This document shows, in pieces, positions 47,747-59,303 of a stretch of DNA of 64,000 nucleotides; the first letter of the stretch is position 1; each line of letters begins with the position of its first letter. Below the pieces are notes generated by a model, which was given only the letters and a program-made list of their open reading frames with translations, was not told the origin of the DNA and ran no database searches. Both the position numbers and the translations under genes were made by a program. This DNA is from Trematomus loennbergii (Eukaryota > Chordata > Actinopteri > Perciformes > Nototheniidae): assembly GCA_012861695.1 (NCBI GenBank), contig JAAOOA010000054.1:739501-803500 (forward strand), given 5' to 3'.

Positions 47747-48545
47747 AAATAGTTTTTACTGTTACCTCTGAAAGTGCTGATTCCTCTCCTCTGGGCGCGC
47801 CACGTGCAGTGCTCTTCACCTCCTGCGTGCTAACTGAGTGGTCTCTGTAGTATCAGTGCCTTTGCGCATGCGCTCTGTCTGCCTCAGCGCATGATGGGTA
47901 TATGCAGCAGAAGTCTCGTCTCTGATTGGCTGCAAATCGATTGCCCTGAAAATCCTTTGATGAACATCCAATCCTTGTATATTTTAAGAATTGGTAACGC
48001 CACACCATAAAGATGAATTTAAAAGTAAAAAAATGGGGTGCAAACTATTTACATTGCAATTATAATTGTTTAATTCTTTGGATTTTATTTTCTTAATTTA
48101 CAAAATGACAATGTAACTAGTTGATAAATAATAAAACAAACACTGAAGGCCTTCCAAAGACACAAGCAAAATATGTTATAAGACTTGAGAATAGAGAACA
48201 CTGATAACTAATGTTGGTGCACATTTATATAAGTTTGATTATGATCAGGAATATCCCATCTGTACTTTGCAGTCCTGTCCCAAGTACAAGTTTAGTAGGT
48301 ATTAATCAACGTGTACATATAGTTTACTATCATTTTTAGTCATGCATAGTACTGCCTTCCTGATTGCTTTATTTTTGAGAAACCTATTCTGCACCTACCT
48401 GGGTTTTAAGAGAGTCCAATACCCCATGAGACTGTTCAGTCTCATAAAACATGCTCAATTTACTTTTTGAAAACACAAGCTCACAATAAAGTCAGATGGG
48501 AGATCTACAGAAGCAAAGTGTGATAGACAAAGATGCATTCCTATA
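47747..48545 (+). other. Intron 7 stretch, nothing recognised
   Basis: AT-rich intron. No repeat ends or protein similarity seen. Confidence 0.5.
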
Positions 48546-49042
48546 TTAAAGTGGACCTATCATGCTATATTTGAATAATATAGTGTAGGACCATACCTAT
48601 ATAAGGCACATTTATACTTTTATTTTTCAAAATACCAAACAGATCATGCATTTTAGCCATGCCTCATTTTGCTCAATTTGACAATTTCTAGCTCTATTTT
48701 TGCAAGGGCTGATTCTGTGAGAACAGCACCATCTACAGGCCTGGCATATGTACTACAGCGTCTCCAGCGTTTTCGAACGGCAATGGCCGTGGCTGTTTCC
48801 TCCTGATTGGTGGAGTTGGCCCAATAGCCGTAGCGCCACTGTCCTGACGTCAGGACAGTGTTCAAATCTGGATCAGTTTTTATCAGATCCGTTGCAGCCC
48901 CTTTTTTAGAGATTTGGTTATGGAGGAAAATAGAGAGGGTTGTGTTTTCTGACACTTGGTGAGTTCCCTGGAACACCGGGGACACATTTTCATGTATAAA
49001 AGACGTACAAAAGTGCATTTTGCATGATAGGTCCCCTTTAAA
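48546..49042. mobile_element. MITE family T2 (TTAAAGTGGACCTATCATGC)
   Basis: Inverted ends ttaaagtggacctatcatgc and gcatgataggtcccctttaa bound 497 bp. The ends resemble those of the 17528-18180 element (ttaaaggtcccatgtcatg), suggesting related families. An internal 30-bp stretch (catatgtactacagcgtctc at 48746) is shared with the family H elements. The minus ORF at 48653-49072 spans it by chance. Confidence 0.72.
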
Positions 49043-49361
49043 CAAACAGAAAATAAATCTTTGTTGTTCCACGAGGCAGTTGTAGCCATAGCAAATGGAT
49101 TACCATGTGCATTTAGGTACTTAACCTTCAACTACCTGCTGCCTGAAATCCCTGTGACATCACTGTAGATTGTTGTTGTAACCAACTAGCTGTGTGGGAC
49201 ATTATCACAATACATATTTAAGTTAATTGACTTGGATTGTAAATGTATTTCGCTGTAGTTACTAGCTTTGTCAACATGCTTTGGTGAAGGCCTATTCTTT
49301 CAATGTGATGCATTGAATAGTTGGATATTATTAGACGTCTAAAAGGACAACATTGTTCGTT

Positions 49362-51245
49362 TTACTGTAATTGCAATGCTAATACCAATTTAGCATAGTG
49401 GTAGCACTAACTGCTAACACGGTTTTGATATTCAGAGTCTGGCTGTTAGTGCTTGCTAGCATGTTCAATGTTATGGGCTAAATTGTACATGCTAGTGTGA
49501 TAAGGCCTAGGGGAAGATGCTAATGTTATTTAACTTCTAGATCCTTTCATTTTTCACTTAGAGTGAAACTCAATATGTTTTTTGCATACTGTGCACCAAT
49601 CACTCTGTGTTTTAAATATTGAGTTAAAGTCACACATTTTAGAACGTTAATACATTTCTAAAAGCTACTTTCCTAACAAACATGGTGCAGTTGTAGCAAT
49701 CGCTACGAGAATGCACTCTGTGTTAGCTGCACAAGGCACTTTGCGGTAGCTTCACGTCTCTGATGATCTGAAAAGCTAAATGATGTCAGAAATGTACACA
49801 GCTTTTTCTTGTGTTGAAACAGATCAGCAGGTCAATGTTACTTGGGTTGTGAACGCACAACAGTTGGTTGTTTGTTAATAGAGTTGCTTTACTGTAATCG
49901 CAATGCTAATACCAATTTAGCATAGTGGTAGCACTAACTGCTAACAAGGTTTTGATATTCAGGCGCCGTTTACACGAGGAGAAAACTGCTTGTATCTGCA
50001 TAGTTTCGCGTGCGTATAGCCCTATTATTTACACGAGGCCGATAGAAACTGACCCCACAAACGATAACGGGTCCCAAGGTGGATAGATTTGCAAACGAAA
50101 CGCTCTGGGGGGTCAACCGAGTCCGTGTAATCACCTCTATACGAATATTTCCTGAAAAAATAGCGATAGCCCCACCTCTCCCCACCTCTCCTGCTCACTG
50201 CTGTAGCAACTATCAAAAATAGCTGTGTTAATTAAACGCACAAGGGGTTCTTGAATGAAATAATATTATAAAAGGCAAACCAGAATTGTTAACGCCCAAT
50301 ATACTCCTTAAACAAAATAAACAGAGTCAGATTTCATGCATTGATCCATTATATTGACAAAGGAGCGATCTCACCCGGTGTTTGTAGAGAATATCTCTCT
50401 TTCTGAGCGCGTCCTCTCCACGGAGACGTGCTTCTTGGTCGGTCGATGCAATATCCACAGATTTGGTTTCTTTCAGTTAACTTCCCCGTTGCATTTATCC
50501 ATATGCTGAGGAAATTACTATATCCCGCTGAATACCAGCAATCGCCACACACACTTCCTCCTGTCAGTAGCTACTGCTAGTGCTACTGCTACTGACCATG
50601 CTACAGATATTAGTGCAAAATCTACAGCTCCTCTACCACAACCATCAGCAACAAGTGGACATGGAGAATTACATGAACTACATGTTGCTAAATACACCGC
50701 GGGGCATAAACAGAAGGGTAGCCATGGCAACATTGCTGCGGGGCTGCTCGGGCTGCTCTTCTTCGCTGCTTTTGGTGTATTTTGGCGGAAATTACAGCGC
50801 CACTTACAGTCCCAGCATATGTACTACAGCGTTTCCAGCGGCCTCGTTTGAACAGACACGTTAAATGAAACGAATGCATGTGAACGGAAGACTTTTTTGA
50901 ATACGCATACTGTGCATAAACGCAAACGTTCCCGTGTGAGTGGGGCCTCAGAGTAGGCTGGCTGTAAGTGCTTGCTAGCATGTTCAATGTTATGGGCTTA
51001 TGCTAGTGTGATAAGGCCTAGGGGAAGATGCTAATGTTATTTAACTTCTAGATCCTTTCATTTTTCGCTTACAGTGAAACTCAATATGTTTTTTGTATAC
51101 TGTCTGCCAATCACCGTTAGCTGCACAAGTGACTTTGCGGTAGCTTCGCGTCTCTGATCATCTGAAAAGCTAAATGATGTCAGAAATTGGCACAGCTTTT
51201 TCTTGTGTTGAAAGAGATCAGCAGGTCAATGTTACTTGGGTTGTG
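49362..51245 (+). repeat. Tandem segmental duplication (about 0.5 kb unit), second copy carrying a MITE
   Basis: Unit 1 (about 49365-49872) and unit 2 (about 49873-51245 minus the MITE) share long near-identical text: gcaatgctaataccaattta, cttgctagcatgttcaatgt, ggcctaggggaagatgctaa, gctaaatgatgtcagaaat, ggtcaatgttacttgggttg. Unit 2 is interrupted at 49966-50953 by the family H element. No gene in either unit. Confidence 0.82.
49966..50953. mobile_element. Non-autonomous DNA element, family H copy 2 (3-bp target copy TCA)
   Basis: Unit 1 of the duplication gives the empty site (gatattcagagtctgg). Comparison shows a TCA target copy and inverted ends ggcgccgtttacacg and cccgtgtgagtggggcc. A 3-bp target suggests PIF/Harbinger. 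It retains the frame MLQILVQNLQLLYHNHQQQV also present in copy 1. Confidence 0.75.
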
Positions 51246-53103
51246 AACGCACCGAACACCAAAACTGCTCCCTGGCGCCGGCTATCTGGCAGCCTCTCTG
51301 CGATGCCCTCTCCTATCCGCATGTGGTTGTGTTTGTGCATGTATATGCTCTGTGTGTTTGTGCATGTACAGTATATCCTCCCTGTGTGTGTAATGTGTTT
51401 AAACACAACAGAGTGGGGGAAGACATTTCCCTCTGAGTGATGAATACATTATATCTTCTTCTTCTTCTTCTTCTGCTTAGAAATCACAAGTGAATGGTCA
51501 CATTAGGTGTGCCTGCAGTGAATGCTGACAGCTATATGAGCTAGTTTATAGATGTATCATGGCATAGCCAAATGTCTCCTATATAACCCACAGGCTGTTA
51601 CTGGTGGGTTATAGTATCATTTTATATCTGAATTGTGCTCTGGTAGGAATTCGCACCCAACATGCTAACAGTCAAGTTTTTTTTTAACTCTACAGTTTTT
51701 ATAACATGAAATTCACATATTTAACAATTAAATCTTCAAATTAATACAAATGTAGCAATAAAGTGAAAGTCAAAATGTGTTCAAATGTAGTTTTTTTTTT
51801 ACTATAATAGGATAGTCAATACCTGTGTTTTTTCAGTTTATCAATGTAAAGTAGTGGTTAAATTAAGCAAAATTACTAAATATTTCTTTCTTTACTCATA
51901 TATTTTCTTGCAATTATACATTTTTTAAATGAGTAATAACAGTATTTGTTATGTATTTGACAGTTATATATAGCCATAACAAAAGTATTTTTTAGTAAAA
52001 TTACAGAAAATGCAGCTAATTTTGCCAACAGAAAATCATTTATTTTTACGGTTAGTTTTGTTAAATTCGCATTTAAAAACTGCTAAAAAACAGATATAAT
52101 GTATTCCATTTCTACAGGTTTTTTTTGTTAAAATACATGGCACATTTCAATAAACCGTTTATTCTTGTAAATTGAATATGATTTCCTGTAATTATGAAAT
52201 ACAATAAAAAACTGTAATTTTTTGGGGAAAAACTAAAAAAACATTTTTTTTTACAGTGTAATCTTATCTTAATTGTAATTCAATAATATATAGTCTTTAT
52301 ATATTAAATAATCATAATAATGTAAATGTTTACACTTATTTATTTTTTATGCTCATACTTTTACCTTTACAATAGTTTGCTTTAATGTGCAGTATATTTT
52401 TTGTAATATTGTTGTGGTGTTTTTACACAGTACAGTAGATCGAAGTAAATCAACTCATACATTATCACGTATTATACAGTAATGTGTTGTATTATTAAGT
52501 AATATCATACATTAACCCCATTATAGCAGATGCCACATTGAATGGATGAACACATTTATGCATCAATAATTACAACGGAGTATTTCTATATATAAGTTGT
52601 ACAAATGATATGTATTTAATACTAATAACATAATGATTCATTTTACTTTCAGATGATAATACTTTTCACTTGGGCTATTGACAATTTTGAATGCAGGACA
52701 TTTGCTTCTAACACGTCTTTTTACCTAGGTAAATAATCGGAATACTTCTTCCACCTCTGATTTTAACCAGTCACTGTTTTTAAAACTTTAATTAAATGTT
52801 TGATATTTCCAGAGACCCTTTCAGACCGGCAATGCTGCCCTGCATGTAATACCGATAGTCCATCGGAATGTGACAAAAGTCAGAAGTTTCCCATCCCCTT
52901 TGGGAGACTTTTCTCCACACATTCCGATGGGCAATTAGTTTTAAACAAAGAGTCCGCAACATAGGCTACTATCTCTTGTTAACAGAGGGGGGATGGTAGA
53001 GCTTTGTCACACCGTTTCAGGGTTAAGGAATAGTGGATAGGAGAATTCAAAAGGATTTAGGAGAAGAGACTGCAGTGCTTTGAGAATCCGACTGCACTTA
53101 CAC
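51246..53103 (+). other. Intron 7 stretch, AT-rich with MITE relics
   Basis: A (TTC)n microsatellite is at 51451-51472. 51660-52620 is very AT-rich with many short tttacagta-like motifs, probably old MITEs. 52670-52759 ends in cttcttccacctctg, the right end of the 16560-17108 family. No gene. Confidence 0.5.
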
Positions 53104-54560
53104 CAGTGGTTCTCAAACTTTTTCTGTCATTCCCCACTTTGAACAGGTGGGCCTTTTCAAGCCCCACCTGTTCCTCATCGCTCCAATAAAATGGTAGGCC
53201 AAGCTTAAAATTGTCAAATGTATCGTTCTATAACAGGGGTCTCCAACCTTTTTTAGGATGAGAGCTACTTAAAAAAAATAAAACAAGTCGTGAGCTACTT
53301 TTACTCCTCTTTTTTTTTGTTTTTTGCTGTGTATATTTAGCACATTTTAACATTATGATATGCTTACCTTTAACCTTCGTTTGCTATTTGGGTCTGTGGG
53401 ACCCCTTTTCAGTGTTTACTAAAAGAAAATGTATGCAATTAATAATTTTAACCTGTTTTATTTGGGGGTGGACCTCACCTCCTCTAGGGGGGTCCGGGGG
53501 CATGCACCCCCGGGAGGATGTTTTTTTAAATGTTGAAGTGAAATGCATCAATCTGGTGCACTTTGAGCACAACATGAATTGATGGATACAGCTCTCAACA
53601 CTCAGATGAAAGGGAGCTGTATACTTTTCAATGATCCAAACATCTTTAGAATGTGATCACAACCAATAACAAATCATTTCAACTTGTTTATTCTTATCTT
53701 ATGTTACCTAGTTAGCATTCTTTCTTTTTATTTATGCATATTTTACTAATCACTCCCCTTTTAAACTGTTCTTTTTTTTTTACTGTCCTATAGTACACAT
53801 TGGAATGATTTCTTACTTTATTTTGTACAACTAGGCTATATTAAATAGATAAAGGTGTGCTCTCTAGCTCTCTCTCTCTCTCTCTCTCTCTGTCTCACTC
53901 GCTCTCTCCCTCTCTCTCTCTGTCTCGCTCGCTCACAGAGGCTGTGTGCTCCTCCGTGGCGATGACGGCTTGCGTTAAAAAAATAAAATAAACATAGGTC
54001 TATTTCTAAAGTGGGGGGACACAAACGGGATTTCGAAAAGTGTCACGGTTAAACTCCTTATGAAGTGGTGAGGTGCCGCTCCACATTGCTTTTCTTCCCG
54101 ACTGCAACGCTGTTGTGTGTGTGTGTGAGAGATTTTTACACATGTCTGTAAATGATTTTGGTTTCAGATGTGTGTGTGTGAGCAGGCTCGGATTGGCCAT
54201 CGGGAGATTCGGGACTTTTCCCGGTGGCCCGCTGCCGTTGGTGGGCCGCTGCCTCTGGCATAGGCGTGGACTTTCACAGCGCCGCTGCGCTGGTACCGCA
54301 TCCGCCGCCGCAAACACCCGCCGTTGCGAGGCTCCGGCGCTGTGAAAGTCCACCGCCGTTGCGAGTCTCCGGCTGTAACAGTCCACTACCGCCCGCAAGG
54401 ACCCAGGTTCGATTCCGGCCTGAGGTCCAAAAAATGTATTTAAAAAAAAAAGTTTAAAAAAAAAAAAAAAAAAAACCCGTTCATCGCGTCCATTCGCGAC
54501 CCACCTATCACGTCTCTGCGCCCCACCAGTGGGGCGCGCCCCACACTTTGAGAAACACTG
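53104..54560. mobile_element. hAT element with exact 8-bp target duplication
   Basis: ACTTACAC at 53096-53103 and 54561-54568 flanks inverted ends cagtggttctcaaacttttt and cacactttgagaaacactg. Inside, 53236 on (aggggtctccaacctttttt) looks like a second hAT end, 53862-53935 is a CT-rich simple repeat, 53950-54025 matches 27850-27945, and 54440-54477 is A-rich. An inverted pair gtggactttcacagcgcc / ggcgctgtgaaagtccac lies at about 54266-54352. No intact transposase. Confidence 0.82.
54375..54425 (+). other. tRNA-like B-box sequence
   Basis: ggacccaggttcgattccgg is a good pol III B box (ggttcgattcc) followed by a poly(A)-rich stretch, as in a SINE. An A box at the proper distance is not convincing. 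Probably a SINE relic inside the hAT element. Confidence 0.4.
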
Positions 54561-54568
54561 ACTTACAC

Positions 54569-55877
54569 TATCGACGTATTTATGATGCGCCAGTGGACGT
54601 CATGAATGTGTGTCTGCTGCTGTGGGGAATCTACAGTTTTCCCAAAAAACAGATCCCGAAATACCTCGTCCTGGTTTCCGCCGCAGATAGGCCTAATTGG
54701 TGTCAGTTATGTCAGTTATTTTAAATAAAACGGTGAAAACTAAACTTGAATATTGTTTCCTCTTTTTATTTCTTTATTATTTTTGGGACGGGGAGACGTG
54801 TGTGATTAAAAATTCATTCGCAGAAATGTAAAGTGATCCAACTAAGTTCTATTCATATTCTTGACGGGAAGAGCAGTGTAAATGGGTGGCCTATATGCAT
54901 TTGAAAAGCAATAGAAATCACACAGTTATTATACAATAGGCTTTAAAAGCACCATCGATAACCATTACCCTTCTCCAATTCAAACTCTTGACGGGAAGAA
55001 AGGTGTAAATGGTTGGGCTATACTGTACTGTATACATATGAAAAGCAATTCAAGCTAGATGTTCTAATGGAAATGTTCACATCAGGCACCTTCAAGTTAA
55101 ACAATAATACAGTAAACAATAATACAGTAAATTATGTGGATTAAACCACATTTATTTAGTTAAAAAGAAACTAAATATGATTTTTTTTTTTTGATTACAT
55201 TTATCTTATTCAATGCTGAATATGATTATATCCGTGACAGTGGGAATCAAAAACGATATGCTACAGTATAGTAATACAAGATAAATCCCACTTGTTGTAC
55301 CATGGCAGCAAGAAACACTCCAGCCTTTTATTTAAACTTGTTTAAAACATATCTAAATAAATATGTGTGTCCCGGGCCATAAATGTAAGTATGCTGTCAG
55401 ATAAAGCCACGGCATCCCAATTCCCGTATTGCTTTCAACCCACCAGCTTTTATGGTGAAAATAAGTTATATAATAATTAACCAGAGGCATGTTTCTCACT
55501 ATTTTATGCATAGAAACAACAGGCTACTGTGTGTGTGAGGAATCAGCTGTTTATATCATGAGTTTCATTGTGGCAGCGTCCATCACGTCTCTCCCTGGTT
55601 GCTATACACAAAGACAGCTAACTGTAAGCTTGTCACTCAGAGGGGGTGGGGGCTGGTGAACGGTATGGTCAATGTTTGTTTGTTTAAAATGTTTGCAGTC
55701 GCGAAAGGTCTAAGCCAATCAGACATGGACAAAAAAAAAGGATCAGTCTATGTGTCGAGGGGGACCTAGACACTCCTAGCCCTAGTCCTTTACAGCCATG
55801 GTCGGGTCTGACAGCGATCAGCTGTCTGCGGGAGAGAGGAAGAGACAGATCACTGCATGAATATGCAAACCTACAAT
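54569..55877 (+). other. Intron 7 stretch, diverged internal repeats
   Basis: Short segments recur: ttcttgacgggaagag (54860, 54985) and gtggattaaaccacatttat (55137, also 57056 and 57192). The latter suggest an old duplication around the MITE at 55878-56538. No gene recognised. Confidence 0.45.
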
Positions 55878-56538
55878 AAAAGGCCCGGACACACCAATCT
55901 GACAACAAAGAACTGACACAGACGGACCCCGACTGTTGCGTCACCTCGCGACTCTGCGTTTTGGCCATGTGTCGCACTGGAACACACCGCAAAGACTTCA
56001 GCCGACAGCCAAGAAGCACGTACGAACTGCACATGCGTGAGTGGCAATAACTCTCCTTACCAGCAGGCGGCGGTAGTGTGTATTCGTCATTCAAAAGAGG
56101 CAACAACCGGAAGACAGACTGCGTGATAACCGAGAGAAGAAGAACAGACTGCGTGATATAAACAAACAACAAATAGCGTGTGCGTTCCATTTTCACTCTA
56201 CAACGAGAAGCTCATGGGGCTTTCCCGAACCTGTGTCGAGAGCTGGAGTTAAATTAAATCTCAGATTTGCCTTCTTAATAGATTTGCCTTCTTAATAGTT
56301 TGTTTTGGGTCCCTCACTTTCGCTTCTCATGCACTGATTCGCTAGCTGAACAGCCAATCAGAGTAATTTCTTTTGCCGACTGCCTTTGGCCGACGGGTTT
56401 TCGGCCGAAAAGGCGTCGGTACGGCTGAAAAGACCCGACGGTGCGGGACACACCAATCTGAGTAGGGCGTGTCGACGCTCATCGTCGGCCTGACGCCCAC
56501 CGACGCCGATAATCGGCCTGGTGTGTCCGTGCCTTTAA
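55878..56538. mobile_element. MITE family C copy 2 (AAAGGCMCGGACACACCA)
   Basis: Inverted ends aaaggcccggacacaccaat and ggcctggtgtgtccgtgcct bound 661 bp. Interior segments match 1913-2350. A nested direct repeat of agatttgccttcttaatag is at about 56262-56298, and gaagacagactgcgtgata / agaacagactgcgtgatata repeat at 56112-56160. The long minus ORF at 55684-56196 runs across its edge and is not a gene. Confidence 0.75.
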
Positions 56539-57400
56539 CTTAACTGCTGGAGAAGAAAGATCAGAGGGGGGGAGAGCTGTGGCTGATGGGCCATTAGGTG
56601 TGTAAACACACAGCTGATCACCTGAGAGCTGCCGTTTCATTCAGACTATTAAAAAAAAACAACGGTCTGATTTGAACATTGCACAACAATGAACTCAATG
56701 TGTGATTGTTATAGCAGTAATATTAAACACTAATAATACAGTAAACTGTTAACAATAGTATAATATTATAGCCCGTTTGCCCATGGTGAGATGACGAGGC
56801 TTCATTAAAAATAAACCTCTTTTTAGTGAATTACTGAGTTTGGGCAAGTTAATAACGTTTTAATGAAGTTGACTACAGTATATTCATATTTGTCAGTGCT
56901 TTCATGACAAATCAGCGAACATAAACATAAATGATCGTGGTGAAGATGATGATTAAATTAGGATTAAAAATCGGTAGTGAGAGCCGTGCTGCATTTCCTC
57001 CCGTCGGATGTGATATAAAAACAAACCGATTATTTTTGTAATTGTAAACTCACGTGGATTAAACCACATTTATTAGTGCTTTCATGTCAATTCGGCGAAC
57101 ATATGATACATTAAATGATCGTGAGGATGATGATTACAAATCGTTTGTCTGCATTTCTTGATGAAAAAACAAACCGATGGTTTTGTATTTACGCCAACGT
57201 GGATTAAACAACATTATTTTGTTAAATAAAAACATGGTGATGTTTTGTAAATGATTACATGTCTCTTATTTAGCACAGAATATGATCCTATCCATGACAT
57301 ATGGATCTAAACAAATATCCGCTATATCAGATACCTGTAGATCTATCAGCTGTTTATTTCACATGAGTTCCAGTGTGGCAGCTTTTTAATTTTTTTCACG
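56539..57400 (+). other. Intron 7 stretch, nothing recognised
   Basis: AT-rich. It holds diverged repeats of gtggattaaac.acat and gcgaacat.... No gene. Confidence 0.45.
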
Positions 57401-57407
57401 CTTCCGG

Positions 57408-58811
57408 TTGCGTGAAGTGCGCTGCTCGGCTGCGCACCGCGTCTCAGTTGCTCCGTCCGTCTTGTGTTTTGTTTTTGTTTGTTTGTTTTGGGCTAATTAT
57501 TGTCTAAATGTTGTTTGTCTGTATGAAACATCATTTTTGAGAGACCATGCTTTTGATCCTGTGGATTACTTTTGCCTTCTGCGGACCATGTCTGGCTATA
57601 CAACTTTTCAAAACACACCTGAGCCACAACACGAACAGGTATGGCGAGGAGCCCCGGCCTCTACGCTGCTACAGCCGCGAGGCTATCCTACGAATACACC
57701 AAGCCACCTGTGTTCTTCGTTATTGGATGACATCCCTCGGGAGCTGCTTAGAAACATCAGGAAAAAGAGATGAGGAAGGAGGGGAGGCGTTCGGCCACCA
57801 CTTCCATCCATCATTCTGACAAATCTGCGCTCATTGAGCAACAAAGTGGACACACTAACCCCTAGTTTCCACCTGGTCCATCTGCGTCGCGTTACGGCTG
57901 CGCCGCGGTTTTGGTCCGACCTCCTCTAGCGTCATAACCCACGGGCGCGTCCCAGAAGCATTTCAGAAGTGGAGCGTCGTGCATGCAGGCGCGCAGTTTT
58001 TGTTGATTTGGGCATATTTCCTGGACAGGCTACTTTGTACAGACAAAGTTAATAATAACTAATATTCCAGTTATAAACGACATGAATCAAAGATGTGTTG
58101 CTGTATTTTAGTGGTAAAAAAATGCATTCATCATCATAATTATTCTATATATATAATTTACACAGTGCCTGTAAACCGGAGGAGAACGCTGGCATTTCTC
58201 CTCCTACTTGAAAGACTATGGAGGGACAGGGTCTGCAAAATTAGTTTGTGTGTGTGTATATATATATATATACATATGCTATATATGCTCTGAACGTTCC
58301 ACTTCCTGCCTGCCCGACATTACCTTACGGCTGCGTCGCGTCAAAAATAGGATTCATCCTCATTTTAGAGGAGCCCTGCGCCGAGGCGCTTCTGGGACGC
58401 TTCTGAGCCGTAACGCGCCGCGTGTGGTGGAATAGCACCCATTAACTAGAGTGGCCGCGATCTTTGCGAACGCCGCGGCGCAGCCGTAACGTGGCCGTAA
58501 CGCGACGCAGACGGACCCGGTGGAAATTAGGGGTTAGGATATACACAAGGTACTGTCATGAATTTCGTGAGGCCTCTTTACTATGTTTCACGGAAAGTTG
58601 GCTACAATCTACGATGCCTGAATCTCTCTTTGAAGTACCCGGATTCACCCTTGTTCGAGCAGACAGGGATGCGAAGTCGGGGAAAACCAGAGGAGGCGGT
58701 ATTTGTGTGTATATTAATGATCTGTGGTGCCGATCATACTCAGTAAAATGTAAAACCTGTGATCCCAACATAGAAATTCTCGACATGACGTTAAGACCCT
58801 TCTATCTGCCT
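57408..58811 (+). pseudogene. LINE endonuclease remnant (CR1/L2 group), split by a MITE
   Basis: Plus strand. 57408-57773 is a leader frame ending LDDIPRELLRNIRKKR, followed by IILTNLRSLSNKVDT at about 57812-57855, the usual start of a fish LINE endonuclease. After the MITE at 57856-58537 the domain resumes: CHEFREASLLCFTESWLQST, FEVPGFTLVRADRDAKSGK, TRGGGICVYINDLWCRSYS and LRPFYLPR. It stops at 58811-58814, where another MITE begins. RT and 3' end are absent. The endonuclease would nick target DNA; this copy is dead. Confidence 0.8.
57856..58537. mobile_element. MITE family A copy 2, nested in the LINE remnant
   Basis: Ends taacccctagtttccacctg and acccggtggaaattaggggt are inverted repeats, and it aligns end to end with 40413-41089. 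It has one arm (58176-58207) of the palindrome seen in copy 1. A TA microsatellite is at 58256-58272. It splits the LINE endonuclease text. Confidence 0.82.
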
Positions 58812-58814
58812 AGA

Positions 58815-59128
58815 GTCCACACGGCGGCGTGCGTTGAAGCTTGCCGGTGGGCTTGTCTGAAACTCGACCAACAACCAATCACATGAATCTCCTGCCCCGG
58901 ACACACAAGCACGCGGTTTGATTGGCTAGAGCTTGTACTGGCATATAATTTGATTGGCTGACGCTTCCATCGAAGCTTCAAAAGTTGAACATTGCTCAAC
59001 TTTTGAAGCGAGCAACGCGAGCAAAGCGAAGCGACGGAACCACAATGCAGTTCGGCAAAGCGTGACGTCACCCATTCAAAGTGAATGGGCAGAAGCGTTG
59101 AAGCTTCAACGCACGCCGCCGTGTGGAC
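58815..59128. mobile_element. MITE with perfect 28-bp terminal inverted repeats, 175 bp before exon 8
   Basis: Left end 58815-58842 (gtccacacggcggcgtgcgt...) is the exact complement of 59101-59128. An inner 14-bp inverted pair gcttcaaaagttga / tcaacttttgaagc lies at 58975-59009. Identical ends suggest recent insertion. It interrupts the LINE endonuclease after LRPFYLPR. Confidence 0.9.
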
Positions 59129-59303
59129 GGGCCGTTATGCTGCTGCTGCAGACGATGAGTTCAGCTCTCCCCCTGTAACATCCGGCTGTGTACCTGTCCA
59201 AGATGGAGTGCTCCAGTGTCTCTGTTTTGGCTTGTCAGATCTAATAAACATTTCTGTGTGTTCTTGTGTGTGTGTTCGTGGGGGTTCTTTGTGGTTTCTA
59301 CAG

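Noticed and set aside
55684..56196. 170-codon minus-strand ORF
   Set aside because: It runs across the edge of a MITE, has no motif or splice context, and its sequence repeats in another MITE copy.
57408..57773. Possible host membrane protein (hydrophobic N-terminus)
   Set aside because: It runs directly into the LRSLSNKVD start of a LINE endonuclease, so it is a retroelement leader frame.
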